Shown: piece by piece, positions 1 through 8,863 of the stretch
Position numbering within the stretch: position 1 is the first letter of the stretch
Layout: each line of letters opens with the position of its first letter
DNA from: JAENVT01 sp963720775
GTDB lineage: Bacteria > Actinomycetota > Acidimicrobiia > Acidimicrobiales > Ilumatobacteraceae
Assembly (NCBI GenBank): GCA_963720775.1
Contig: CAVRGR010000002.1
Location: forward strand, 434,001-498,000
DNA: 64,000 nt
Direction of reading: 5' to 3'
Made by a program: the position numbers and the translations under genes
The notes under the pieces: generated by a model
The model's database searches: none
The model's input: only the letters and a program-made list of their open reading frames with translations
What the model was told of the DNA's origin: nothing

Positions 1-1296
1 GCCGTCGAGGAAGCGGCCTTCCGACAGGCAGACATCGGGCAACAAGTAGCGGTGGCCCTGCGGTTCGCCGGCGAGCACACGCTGCAGATCGTGACCGACC
101 ATCAGTCCGGTAACGGCGGTGTTGCCGCCGAAGAACTCGTTGGCGACCGGGATGACTCGTACATCCGACCGGCGAAGCGTGCCGACGAGCGGCGCGATGA
201 CCCGCGCTCCGAGCTCGCCGGTGAGTATTCCGATCGGCGCCTCGCGGCGCGCGCTGAGCTTCAAAGAGGTCGGCTCCGAGCCGCAGGTGCGCGATCGCAA
301 ACCCGTGTAGGCAGCCGGGTTGGGAGGCGCGTCGACGGCGGCGAAGAAGCCCGCCTGAGGCTGGGTCGGGACGGAGGCGTCGCCGTTGAACTCCATCTCG
401 AACGTTCGTGCCATGCCAATGCCGTCTTCGTGCATCGAGAAGGCCTCATAGTTCCCGGCTGACGGAAATTGGCGCTCGGCCATGAGGTAGTACTCGTCGG
501 CCGCGAAGACCATCCGATGGCCGACAGTGTGCAGGAACACTTCCTGCCAGTCCTCGATCGCGTCGACCATTGCCGCGGCTTCCCCCGGCCCATGCAGCCG
601 CATGGCCGACTCGGTGTTGAACTTGCTGAGACCCAACGGAACGATCGCGACCGACTCGAGGTCGGGATACTCGTCGAGAACGCCGACCATCGTGCGATCG
701 AAGACCTCACCGTCGTTGACACCGGGACACAGCACGACCTGACCGCGCACGGCGATGCCGTGATCGAGCAGGGCGCGCAGCCACCGCAGACTCATGCCAC
801 CGCGCGGGTTCTTCAGCATGCGAGTGCGAACGTCGGGGTCGGTGGCGTGGATGCTGACGTTGAGCGGCGACAGGCGCTCGGTGACGACTCGCTCGAGGTC
901 TGCTTCGGTGAAGCGCGTCAGCGTCGTGAAGTTTCCGTACAGGAAGCTGAGCCGGTAGTCGTCGTCTTTGAGGTACAGACTGCGGCGCATGCCCGCAGGC
1001 AGTTGGTAGATGAAGCAGAACTCGCAGTGGTTGTCGCAGGTGCGAACGCGGTCGAACACAGCGCTGGAAACCTCAGCGCCCAGCGGTTCGCCGGCCCGCT
1101 TGACGATCTCGATCGATGATTGCAAGCCACCGCGACGCAACTCGATCTCGATCTCGGCCTCGTCGACCACAAACCGCCATTCGATGATGTCGCGCGGCAC
1201 GATCCCGTTGATGGTGACCACCTCGTCGCCCGCGCACAATCCGGCCCGCTCAGCGGCGGACCCGGGCGCGACGCTGACAACCATCGGTGCGGACAT
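1..1296 (-). CDS. Radical SAM protein with N-terminal PDZ-like domain, DUF512 family (C-terminus beyond window)
   Basis: The reading frame is open from an ATG at 1296 to the window edge, giving 432 residues without a stop, so the C-terminus is missing. Residues 1-70 look like a small PDZ domain (PGSAAERAGL). The radical-SAM cluster motif CDNHCEFC follows, with Cys87, Cys91 and Cys94 as the likely 4Fe-4S ligands. The DUF512 domain comes next (GNFTTLTRF, PLNVSIHATDP, RGQVVLCPGVNDG). This architecture is conserved in cyanobacteria, firmicutes and actinobacteria, and the reaction is unknown to me. The gene is divergent from ispH with about 43 bases between the starts. Family assignment is firm; function is not known. 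Confidence 0.9.
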   Translation of the reverse strand, partial: MSAPMVVSVAPGSAAERAGLCAGDEVVTINGIVPRDIIEWRFVVDEAEIEIELRRGGLQSSIEIVKRAGEPLGAEVSSAVFDRVRTCDNHCEFCFIYQLPAGMRRSLYLKDDDYRLSFLYGNFTTLTRFTEADLERVVTERLSPLNVSIHATDPDVRTRMLKNPRGGMSLRWLRALLDHGIAVRGQVVLCPGVNDGEVFDRTMVGVLDEYPDLESVAIVPLGLSKFNTESAMRLHGPGEAAAMVDAIEDWQEVFLHTVGHRMVFAADEYYLMAERQFPSAGNYEAFSMHEDGIGMARTFEMEFNGDASVPTQPQAGFFAAVDAPPNPAAYTGLRSRTCGSEPTSLKLSARREAPIGILTGELGARVIAPLVGTLRRSDVRVIPVANEFFGGNTAVTGLMVGHDLQRVLAGEPQGHRYLLPDVCLSEGRFLDG

Positions 1297-1339
1297 GGGC
1301 TCTCAGGCTATCGGTGGTGTGCAGGGGTAGCCTTCGCTC

Positions 1340-2378
1340 GTGGATGTCGATCGGGTCTTGCTGGCCGAGCCACGCGGGTTCTGTGCCGGTGTCGAGATGG
1401 CGATCAAGGCGTTGGCCTGGATGGTTCGCACGTTCGAGCCCCCGGTGTACTGCTACCACGAGATCGTCCACAACAAGATCGTCGTCGATCGCTTCGTCGA
1501 GCAAGGGGTCGTGTTCGTCGACGACATCGCCGACGTTCCGCGGGGCCGCCCGATCATGCTGTCGGCACACGGATCCGCCCCAGAGGTGGTCGCGGCCGCC
1601 CGTGCGCCGCGGCAGCTACGTGGTCGACTCGGTCTGCCCGCTGGTCACCAAGGTCCACCACGAAGTGAAGGTGAGGGCGAAGAAGGGCTTTCGCATCGTC
1701 TATGTCGGTCACGAAGGTCACGAAGAGGCCGTCGGCACCATGGCGGTGGCCCCGAGCTCCATCAGCAGGGTCGAGAGTGTCGCGGAGGTCGCTGCCCTCC
1801 CCGAGTTCGACGAACCGGTTGCGCTGCTGGCCCAGACCACGTTGTCGCATCGCGACTGGTCGGGCGTCGCCGAAGCCGTGACCGCCAAGTATCCGAACGC
1901 GTGGACACCGGGTCGCAGCGATCTCTGCTTCGCCACCACCAACCGGCAGTCGGCGCTCATGGCGATGGCATCGCGGTGCGACGCGATCGTGGTGATCGGA
2001 TCGTCGAACTCGTCCAACACACGGGCGCTCGAGAAGCTGGCCATCGAGGCGGGTTGCCCACGCGTTTTCCGTGTCAACAACGCCGACGAGTTGCCCGACG
2101 ATCTGCACGGCACGATCGGCGTCACCGCCGGCGCCTCCGCCCCTGAAGAGTTGGTCGACGACATCGTTCGGCGCCTCGCGCCGCGACACGGCGTCAAGCC
2201 CGTCAAGGTCACCGACGAAGACGAGTACTTCCCTCCACCGCGCAACATTCGCGAGCTGCAAGCCGCGATTGGCTCCGCATCGGCCGCGATGCTCGGCGGA
2301 TCGGTAGCCCAATCGGCGACGATGAACGACCATGAGTTCGCGGCCAGCGATGTTCTCGCCGCGCTGCGAGTTTCGTAG
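1340..2378 (+). CDS. ispH: 4-hydroxy-3-methylbut-2-enyl diphosphate reductase, reading frame interrupted once
   Basis: IspH makes IPP and DMAPP in the last step of the MEP isoprenoid pathway. The family landmarks are all present, but in two frames. The GTG frame at 1340 gives EPRGFCAGVE (cluster Cys15), YCYHEIVHNK and LSAHGSAPEV. After about 1606 the signal moves to another frame: VVDSVCPLVTKVHHEV, GHEGHEEAVGT, QTTLSHRDW, DLCFATTNRQSA and SSNSSNT, ending at 2378. Deleting one C in the cgtgcgccgcggc stretch near 1606 restores one frame of about 345 codons, a normal length. IspH is usually essential, so an assembly error or a very recent mutation is more likely than old decay. I see no slippery sequence suggesting programmed frameshifting. 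Confidence 0.9.
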
Positions 2379-2387
2379 CCTCCAAGC

Positions 2388-2798
2388 GTGCTCTCCCCCA
2401 CCGCCGCCACGATTCGACTGTTCCTCCACGTCCTCGCGGCAACGGTATGGGTCGGAGGGCAGATCGCGCTCGCCGGGCTCGTCGGCACGGTCCGTCGCGC
2501 CTCGCCGGAAGCGCCGCGGCTGGTAGCCAGGGCATTCGCCCGGTTGGCATGGCCGGCCTTCGGCGTGCTGGTGGTGACAGGTATCTGGAACCTGACAGCG
2601 ATCGATCTCGGCAACACGACGACGTCGTATCAGGTGACGGTGTTCGTGAAGATCACCGTCGCGGTCGCATCGGCCGTGTTCGTGCTGATCCATTCACTCG
2701 GTACGACCAAGCTCGCCCTGGCCCTCGGTGGTGCGCTGGGTGCCTTGTGCTCTCTCGCTGCTCTGTATCTGGGGATCCTGCTTCGAACCGGGCACTGA
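2388..2798 (+). CDS. CopD-like small integral membrane protein
   Basis: This 136-residue protein starts at a GTG 9 bases after the ispH stop. It has four likely transmembrane helices. The first carries a conserved-looking RLFLHVLAATVWVGGQ segment, typical of the CopD/DUF2269-like family, whose members often have an LH...WVGG pattern. The family is loosely linked to copper handling or is of unknown role; nothing here fixes the substrate. It probably shares the ispH transcript. It faces the winged-helix gene, with only 43 bases between stops. Confidence 0.75.
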   Translation: MLSPTAATIRLFLHVLAATVWVGGQIALAGLVGTVRRASPEAPRLVARAFARLAWPAFGVLVVTGIWNLTAIDLGNTTTSYQVTVFVKITVAVASAVFVLIHSLGTTKLALALGGALGALCSLAALYLGILLRTGH

Positions 2799-2841
2799 TG
2801 CGCGCTGCTCGCCCCGTCAAGAAGCGATGAGTGATGACCGG

Positions 2842-3939
2842 TTACGAGTGCCGCACCTCTTCGAGGCCGAGCCAGTTGGCCAGCGCGTCCAGTTCGGAGT
2901 TGACGGCTGCGGTCATGGTGCGTGTGAACTTCACGTCTTCGTGAAGGGCGTGCACGAGCAGCTGCGAGGTCTTGCGATCGGCGATCGTGTCAACCTTGCC
3001 GACGAGCCGGTCGTCGTGAAGAACAGGGAGCGCGAAGTACCCCCAGCGCCGTTTCTCCTTCGGCTTGTACATCTCCAGTGTGTATTCGAAGTCGAACAGT
3101 TCTACGGAGCGCACGCGATCGTGGATCAATCGGTCGAATGGCGACAGCAGCGCGGTGCGGCCCTCGAAACCTTTGGCAGTGGCCAGCGGGTCGACTCGCC
3201 ACAAGCCGGTTGTCCCCTCGACCTCTGCCGGGGTGCCGGCGTCGCCGACGAACTTCGGGCGGGCAACACCGAGGGACCGCAGCAGCTTCTCGTTTCGGAT
3301 CACGCGGGCTTCGTCGAGGGGGACGACGTGTACGCCGGATGGGTAGATCCGCTCGGCCAGGTCCCACACACGCTGGCGGCCTCGGCGCCCGGCGACGGCG
3401 ACCTCGCCGCGTGAGGCGAGGAGCTCGAGCATCTGGGTGACGTTGCGGTCGTGCGTCCAGCCCGACGATTCCCAGCCGACTTCGGAGCTGTCGGGGATGT
3501 CTCGCGACGCCAGCGGACCTGACTTGCGCAACAGTGCGAGCACCCGCCGGCGGAACCCGTCGTTGGCGTCAAGCCATTGGCGATGCTTCGTCCAGCCGGA
3601 TTCGTAAGCGGCGGCCATCTCGGCGAGGAAGAGACCGATGTCGGCCATCGGCCGCACCATGACGATGACCGGTTCGATGTCCACCACTTGACCACGGTGC
3701 TCGAACAGGGTGCGGTCTTGTTCGATTGCCTTGAGCAATTGAGCTGGGTCGTATGCGCTTCCGATGCGCGACCAGGCAACGAGGTCGGCGCTGGGTGCCA
3801 CCGCGGCCGTGGGGTCGAGCTGCAAGAAGGTCAGATGATCGACGACGGTCAGGAGGTCGCGCGGTCGATCGGCGTCGAGCAGCTGGGCGCGGATGGCAAT
3901 GCGACGCGCCTCGTCGCGGGTGAGTCGTCGCACGTTCAC
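2842..3939 (-). CDS. Winged-helix DNA-binding protein, YcaQ/HTH_42 family
   Basis: This family includes interstrand-crosslink DNA glycosylases (AlkX/YcaQ, AlkZ). I place the start at the GTG at 3939 (VNVRRLTRDEAR; 365 residues), because longer forms would run into the preceding acyl-CoA dehydrogenase gene, whose stop is at 3959. Family segments include LLDADRPRDLLTVVDHLTFLQLDP, with the QLDP core that in related enzymes holds the QxD/QxQ catalytic pair, then FLEHRGQ-like LFEHRGQ, LLSPFDRLIHDR, and YKPKEKRRWGYFALPVLHDD near the C-terminus. The role is inferred as DNA repair from the family. It lies 19 bases downstream of the dehydrogenase gene, so co-transcription is likely. Confidence 0.85.
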   Translation of the reverse strand: MNVRRLTRDEARRIAIRAQLLDADRPRDLLTVVDHLTFLQLDPTAAVAPSADLVAWSRIGSAYDPAQLLKAIEQDRTLFEHRGQVVDIEPVIVMVRPMADIGLFLAEMAAAYESGWTKHRQWLDANDGFRRRVLALLRKSGPLASRDIPDSSEVGWESSGWTHDRNVTQMLELLASRGEVAVAGRRGRQRVWDLAERIYPSGVHVVPLDEARVIRNEKLLRSLGVARPKFVGDAGTPAEVEGTTGLWRVDPLATAKGFEGRTALLSPFDRLIHDRVRSVELFDFEYTLEMYKPKEKRRWGYFALPVLHDDRLVGKVDTIADRKTSQLLVHALHEDVKFTRTMTAAVNSELDALANWLGLEEVRHS

Positions 3940-3958
3940 GAGATCCCGAAGTCGACCA

Positions 3959-5164
3959 CTAGTTGCGAGGGACCTGGCTCCAAGGCACTTCGCGATCCAC
4001 ACGAACATCGCCGGGAAGACCGAGGACGCGCTCGCCGAGGATGTTCTTCATCACCTCGGTGGTTCCACCTTCGATCGAGTTGGCGCGGCTGCGCAGAAAC
4101 GCCTTCTGCATCGTCTCGAACATCATCGCCGTCTCCGGGCGGACCATCTCGTAGCTGCCGTAGAGCATCCCTTCGGCGCCGAGGAGGTCCATCACTTTGG
4201 CGTAGATGTCTTTGTTGAGGTCTGCAGAGGCCATCTTGGCGATCGAGCCTTCCGGCCCCGGGTCGCCCATCTTGCGGTTCTGGTTCGCTCTGATGTTGGT
4301 GAGTCGTAGGACTTCAGCGCGACACCACAGCTTCATCACCTCGTCGCGTGAAGCGGCATCCTTGCGATCGCTCGGCAGGTTGGCCCACGTCGATGTCAAC
4401 GCCTGAATCGTGCCCGATCCTTTTTGCGGCATCGCTCCACCGATCGATACGCGCTCGTTCATCAAGGTGGTGAGCGAAACCCGCCAACCATCCCCCGTCT
4501 TGCCGAGCATCTCCGAGTTCGGAATGCGCACGTCGTTGAAGAACACCTCGTTGAACTCCGCCTCGCCTGTCATCTGTCGAAGGGGGCGCACCTCGACACC
4601 GGGCGCATGCATGTCGACGACGAAGGCAGTGAGGCCGGCGTGCTTCACGGCTTCTGGGTCGGTACGCACGACGAGGAGGCCGAAACGTGAAAGATGGGCC
4701 AACGTGGTCCACACCTTCTGCCCGTTGACGGTCCACTCCTCGCCATCGCGCACACCGCGCGATGCGAGGCCGGCGAAGTCGGAGCCCGCACCGGGTTCGC
4801 TGAACAACTGACACCAGATCTCGGCTCCGGTGAAGAGCGGCCGGAGGTAGCGATCCATCTGCTGTTCGCTGCCCCAGGCCACCACGGTGGGTGCGCACAT
4901 CCCGTAGCCGATCGGATTGCGGTACATCGCGTTGGGCGCGCCCGCGGCGAACAATCGCTCGTTGACGACGCGCTGCAGCTTGGGGTTGATGCCGAGGCCG
5001 CCATGGCCGACCGGGAAGTGCACCCACGCCAGTCCCTTGTCGAACTGCGCGCCGAGGAACGTGATGGACTCGTGGGCCTTCGGGTCGCATTCGTCGAGCA
5101 GTTGGGCGATGAGGTCGTCGAGAAGATCCGTTGAGTCACGCGTCGAGATGTCGGTGGCCGTCAT
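3959..5164 (-). CDS. Acyl-CoA dehydrogenase
   Basis: This is an FAD-dependent acyl-CoA dehydrogenase of 401 residues, a normal length. It has the N-terminal helical domain, the FAD and substrate signature CQLFSEPGAGSDFAGL, the beta-domain segment GQKVWTTLAHLSRFGLLVVR, and the C-terminal signature RSRANSIEGGTTEVMKNILG. The Glu in SIEGGT is at the usual place of the catalytic base. The ATG at 5164 is chosen because the protein then begins in the normal N-terminal helix (MTATDISTRDSTDLLDDL). Substrate chain length cannot be read. It sits in a leftward run with a flavin reductase and a SirB1-like gene. Confidence 0.93.
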   Translation of the reverse strand: MTATDISTRDSTDLLDDLIAQLLDECDPKAHESITFLGAQFDKGLAWVHFPVGHGGLGINPKLQRVVNERLFAAGAPNAMYRNPIGYGMCAPTVVAWGSEQQMDRYLRPLFTGAEIWCQLFSEPGAGSDFAGLASRGVRDGEEWTVNGQKVWTTLAHLSRFGLLVVRTDPEAVKHAGLTAFVVDMHAPGVEVRPLRQMTGEAEFNEVFFNDVRIPNSEMLGKTGDGWRVSLTTLMNERVSIGGAMPQKGSGTIQALTSTWANLPSDRKDAASRDEVMKLWCRAEVLRLTNIRANQNRKMGDPGPEGSIAKMASADLNKDIYAKVMDLLGAEGMLYGSYEMVRPETAMMFETMQKAFLRSRANSIEGGTTEVMKNILGERVLGLPGDVRVDREVPWSQVPRN

Positions 5165-5225
5165 GCCGCCACGATACTGGCGCTCCACCAGGAGAACGGA
5201 GCCCGGATCGTTCGACCGGCCCGCC

Positions 5226-5804
5226 TCAGTCGTCGTCACCCTCGTCGGGAAGGTCGAAACCTGCGGCAGCGAGCCGCCCCAGCAACTCGTCGCGCACGCT
5301 GCGACCAGGGGCGCGTGCTTTGTCACCGGTGATCCGCCAGCCGAGCCTGCTCGAGTACAGCAGCGGCGGTTCCTTCAACCTCCCGGCGCCGACGTCGACG
5401 ACGCGGGCGAAGAAAAGTTCGTGATCGGCCATCGGCTTGACCTCGAACGTGACGCAGCGCAACCAGGCGATGCAATTGCGCACCACCGGCAGGTCTGTCC
5501 CGGGAATCGTCTCCAGGTAGTCGTCGGCGATGTGGCGGAACTTGCGCCCGGGGTAGGAGAAGTACTGGCCGACATCGACTTGGTCACCGGCGAGGATGCT
5601 GACGGCGAACTCGCCACTGGCGACGACCAGTGGGTACGTGTCGTGCTTGGGCGAGATGCTTGCCATCACGATCGGTTCCTCGAAGCTGACCTGACACACC
5701 CAGTGGCTGCAATACGCCCGGGTGATGCCGTCGTGGTGGGCGCCGACGACCTGGACGCCTTTCATCATCTGACCCAGGCTGCGTTTGATGGTTGGGTCGA
5801 TCAT
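5226..5804 (-). CDS. Flavin reductase domain protein
   Basis: This is a split-barrel FMN-binding flavin reductase-like protein (PF01613 type) of 192 residues. Typical segments are MKGVQVVGAHHDG, FEEPIVMASISPKHDTYPLV, SGEFAVSILAGDQVDVGQYF and the mid-chain WLRCVTFEVKPMADHELFFARVVD (split here by wording only). I choose the ATG at 5804 because it overlaps the stop of the upstream gene as TGATG, suggesting translational coupling; a start at 5825 is also open. Such proteins supply reduced flavin to monooxygenases or act alone as oxidoreductases. No partner oxygenase lies beside it; a luciferase-like monooxygenase lies about 9 kb away. Confidence 0.85.
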   Translation of the reverse strand: MIDPTIKRSLGQMMKGVQVVGAHHDGITRAYCSHWVCQVSFEEPIVMASISPKHDTYPLVVASGEFAVSILAGDQVDVGQYFSYPGRKFRHIADDYLETIPGTDLPVVRNCIAWLRCVTFEVKPMADHELFFARVVDVGAGRLKEPPLLYSSRLGWRITGDKARAPGRSVRDELLGRLAAAGFDLPDEGDDD

Positions 5805-6529
5805 CAGTTGAAATGTCGCAGCCACTGACGATGCTCGTCGTTCTCAGCGGCGAGCTCCGGAAAGGCGGCCCGCAACGGAGCGAGCCGGGCAAGCCGGATG
5901 GGTTCGTCTCGCGAGACAAGGCTGTGCTTGAGGTTGTTGAGGATCCGCAGGACGATCTCGCGCGCTGGCGTCGTATCGATGAATGAGGGATGGAAGGAGG
6001 CATCGTCGCCCATGCGTTGTTGCCACGATGCGATCATCCCTGCCTGGTCGAACCGCACGCCGTGCCCGAAGGGATCGGCATACGTGCCGGTGCGCTTGTC
6101 GCGCACCACGAAGTGGCCTGGCAGACCGACACCGGCGATCGGCACTCCGTGCCGCTTGCCGACTTCGATTGCCACCACGCTCAAGGTGATCGGCATGCCG
6201 ACGCGCCGCTGCAGGACTTCGTGCAGCAACGAGTTGCGCGGGTCGTGGTAGTCGTCGCTGTCGCCGGTGAACAGCCCCGAGGAGAACAGGGTGTCGATGA
6301 TGCCTTCGAACGATGCCGGGCACTGCTCGGCAACCCTGTCGAGACCGACGAGGGTCGTACCGACGTCGACCGAATGATCGATCGTCGAGGCCGCGAGCGC
6401 ACAAAGCAGATCGAGGTGGCGCTCGGCCGCCACGGTGTTGACCAACACGGCAAATCGACGTGCTGCCGAGTCGGCTGGCGAGTCCACGGCATGCAACGTA
6501 CCGCTGCAGCACCTTTCGATGCGCGCCAT
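5804..6529 (-). CDS. SirB1/transglutaminase-like family protein
   Basis: This 241-residue protein has the hallmarks of the SirB1 (transglutaminase-like, tetratricopeptide-associated) family: NSLLHEVLQRRVGMPITLSV, EVGKRHGVPIAGVGLPGHF, and DPFGHGVRFD. The family resembles cysteine-protease folds but the usual Cys is not evident here, so activity is uncertain. Its ATG at 6527-6529 shares the CATG palindrome with a possible start of the divergent acyl-CoA synthetase. It is followed directly by the flavin reductase through a TGATG overlap. Confidence 0.8.
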   Translation of the reverse strand: MARIERCCSGTLHAVDSPADSAARRFAVLVNTVAAERHLDLLCALAASTIDHSVDVGTTLVGLDRVAEQCPASFEGIIDTLFSSGLFTGDSDDYHDPRNSLLHEVLQRRVGMPITLSVVAIEVGKRHGVPIAGVGLPGHFVVRDKRTGTYADPFGHGVRFDQAGMIASWQQRMGDDASFHPSFIDTTPAREIVLRILNNLKHSLVSRDEPIRLARLAPLRAAFPELAAENDEHRQWLRHFN

Positions 6530-6551
6530 GCGTCAACTACCTTGTGGCCGC

Positions 6552-8105
6552 GTGTACCCAGGTACGTTCGCCGAGACGCAACCCGACAAGCCGGCCTTGA
6601 TCATGGCCAGCTCCGGGTTCACCCAGTCGTTCGCCGAACTCGATGCCGCGGCGAACCGGTTGAGTCGGCTGCTGCGATCGGCGGGGGTCGAGCCCGGCGA
6701 CCATGTCGCGATCTGCATGGAGAACCACCACCGGTTCTTCGAGATCGTGTGGGGCTGTCACTACGCCGGAGCGGTGTACACGGCGTGCTCGAGCCGCCTC
6801 ACCAGCAGCGAGCTGCGCTACATCGTCGACGATTGCGGTGCTGTCGGCTTCATCACCTCGATGTACAAGGCCGACCAGGCGGCTGAGATCGCCGACAACA
6901 TTCCGAACGTCGCCCTGAAGTTGATGCTCGATGGAACCATCGACGGGTACGACTCGTACGAGGAGGCGGTGGCGTGGCTGCCGCCTACTCCCCTTCGCGA
7001 GGATCGGCTGGCCGGGATGGACATGCTCTACTCGTCGGGAACCACGGGACGGCCCAAAGGGGTTGCCCGGCAGTTCGTCGGCGCACCGCTGGAGACGACA
7101 CCCGGTTCGGTTGTTCCGCTCCTGCAGATCCTGTTCGGTGCCACGGGCGAGAGCGTCTACCTGTCGCCGGCGCCGTTCTACCATGCGGCCCCGCTCCGCT
7201 TTTCGATGGCCTCCCAAGCGATGGGTTGCACCGTCGTGGCGATGGAGCACTTCGATGCCGAGCACTACCTCTCCCTGATCGAGGGACACCGGGCAACGAT
7301 CAGCCAGGTCGTGCCCACCATGTTCGTGCGCTTGCTGAAGTTGCCCGAGGAGGTCCGTAGGCGATACGACGTCTCCTCCTTGAGATGCATCATTCACGCA
7401 GCCGCGCCGTGCCCGGTGCCCGTCAAGAAGCAGATGATCGAATGGTTCGGGCCGATCATCCAGGAGTACTACGCGGGCACGGAGGGCAACGGTTTCGTGT
7501 ACTGCAACAGCGAGATGTGGTTGGCGCACGAGGGTACCGTTGGCACTCCCATCAACTGCGTCGTGCACATCTGCGACGACGACGGTCGCGAACTGCCGCG
7601 GGGTGAGCCGGGGACGGTGTACTTCGAAGGTGGTTCGACGTTCGAGTACCACAACGATGCGGAGAAGACGTCGTCGTCGCGACATCCGTCGGGCTGGAGC
7701 ACGCTCGGCGATGTCGGCTATCTCGACGACGACAACTTCTTGTACCTCACCGATCGCAAGGCGTACATGGTGATCAGTGGGGGCGTGAACGTTTATCCGC
7801 AGGAGGCCGAGAACGTGCTGGTCACCCATCCGAAAGTGGTTGACGTCGCCGTGTTCGGGGTTCCGAACGACGAGTTCGGTGAAGAGGTGAAGGCTGTTGT
7901 GCAGCCGGTGACGATGCCGGCGTCTGCTGCAGAGGCCGCGACGCTAGCCGCCGAACTGATCGCCTTCTGCCGATCAGAGCTCGCCGATCTCAAGTGCCCG
8001 CGATCGATCGACTTTCGAGAAGAACTGCCGCGCCATCCGACCGGCAAGCTCTACAAGCGACTGCTGAAGGACGAGTACTGGCGGGCGGCTGGGCGCTCCA
8101 TCTGA
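6552..8105 (+). CDS. AMP-forming acyl-CoA synthetase (FadD-like)
   Basis: This enzyme activates a carboxylic acid to its CoA thioester through an acyl-adenylate. The P-loop-like motif is SSGTTGRPKGV, followed by QEYYAGTEGNGF, the hinge region DRKAYMVISGGVNVYPQEAE, and the C-terminal lysine motif PRHPTGKLYKRLL. I prefer the GTG at 6552 (VYPGTFAETQPDKPAL, 517 residues), which matches the usual short N-terminus; the ATG at 6528 would add eight residues and overlaps the divergent gene's start. Acid specificity cannot be inferred. With the acyl-CoA dehydrogenase nearby, fatty or aromatic acid catabolism is plausible. Confidence 0.92.
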   Translation: MYPGTFAETQPDKPALIMASSGFTQSFAELDAAANRLSRLLRSAGVEPGDHVAICMENHHRFFEIVWGCHYAGAVYTACSSRLTSSELRYIVDDCGAVGFITSMYKADQAAEIADNIPNVALKLMLDGTIDGYDSYEEAVAWLPPTPLREDRLAGMDMLYSSGTTGRPKGVARQFVGAPLETTPGSVVPLLQILFGATGESVYLSPAPFYHAAPLRFSMASQAMGCTVVAMEHFDAEHYLSLIEGHRATISQVVPTMFVRLLKLPEEVRRRYDVSSLRCIIHAAAPCPVPVKKQMIEWFGPIIQEYYAGTEGNGFVYCNSEMWLAHEGTVGTPINCVVHICDDDGRELPRGEPGTVYFEGGSTFEYHNDAEKTSSSRHPSGWSTLGDVGYLDDDNFLYLTDRKAYMVISGGVNVYPQEAENVLVTHPKVVDVAVFGVPNDEFGEEVKAVVQPVTMPASAAEAATLAAELIAFCRSELADLKCPRSIDFREELPRHPTGKLYKRLLKDEYWRAAGRSI

Positions 8106-8138
8106 GCTCAGCGCGGCATTTCAGGGGAGACAAAGTGA

Positions 8139-8342
8139 TCAGTGACGCAACCATTCTCGGATCGACGACACACGCGTTCCGGCAACGACGGCGCCAATGA
8201 CGACGAGGATGCAGACGATCGCAACAAGCCACATCGCCTGTACTCCGACTGCCCAGGCAGGGATCACGATGGCCAGGACTATGGCACCGACAACGAGCCG
8301 GTAGACGTTCATCCGCCAGGTGAACAGGCGACGCAAGATCAC
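8139..8342 (-). CDS. Small two-helix membrane protein
   Basis: This is a 67-residue frame with a basic N-terminus (MILRRLFTWRMNVYR), two strongly hydrophobic segments separated by a short turn (about residues 14-34 and 38-54) and a polar tail. I do not recognise a family. It lies between the acyl-CoA synthetase and a second small membrane gene on the other strand. The composition favours a real membrane protein over a chance frame. Confidence 0.55.
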   Translation of the reverse strand: MILRRLFTWRMNVYRLVVGAIVLAIVIPAWAVGVQAMWLVAIVCILVVIGAVVAGTRVSSIREWLRH

Positions 8343-8456
8343 GGCTCAGTCTGCCAGACGGCGTGCCTCTCGGACCGACCACGCGCCCAGAACGACGAGC
8401 GCGTATCAAACTGGCAGTTCTGGCCTGGGCAGCTCGGCGGGGTAGATACTGGTCGT

Positions 8457-8759
8457 GTGCCGCCCGTTTGGTTGATCGCAATGCTTCCCCTGGTCGTCAT
8501 CGCGGTGGCCGTGATCGCCGGACGGCGAAGCGGTTACAACTTCGGTGGTGATGTTGTCGTGCGCTGCAGCGAGGGTCACCTCTTCACAACGGTATGGGTT
8601 CCAGGCGTCTCTCTCAAGGCAGTCCGCCTCGGCTGGCTGAGGTTCCAGCGTTGCCCAGTTGGCGACCATTGGACCTTCGTCACCCCCGTGAAGAACGACG
8701 ACCTCACCGACGCGGAGAGATACATCGCTTCCCAATACCGGGACGGACCCATGCCGTGA
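8457..8759 (+). CDS. Small membrane-anchored protein of unknown function
   Basis: A GTG start at 8457 gives 100 residues. One N-terminal transmembrane helix (PPVWLIAMLPLVVIAVAVIA) is followed by a soluble part with two cysteines in CSEGHLFTTVW and RFQRCPVGDHW, a spacing that could suit a metal or disulphide pair. The open frame extends upstream to 8142, but that part overlaps the opposite-strand gene and is polar and unstructured, so I treat it as non-coding. I recall similar hypothetical proteins in actinobacteria but no function. Confidence 0.6.
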   Translation: MPPVWLIAMLPLVVIAVAVIAGRRSGYNFGGDVVVRCSEGHLFTTVWVPGVSLKAVRLGWLRFQRCPVGDHWTFVTPVKNDDLTDAERYIASQYRDGPMP

Positions 8760-8863
8760 GGAACGTTGCGACGTGGGCGTCGAAATGGGCGCCGGCGGAC
8801 CGAATCGCCGCCCGCGTGGGCAAGTGGCGGGTTGTTCGGATTGCGCACGCCGGCTTGCAGAGA

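Noticed and set aside
1600..1612. Programmed frameshift in ispH
   Set aside because: There is no slippery heptamer or nearby stop and stem-loop arrangement, and IspH is not known to use one.
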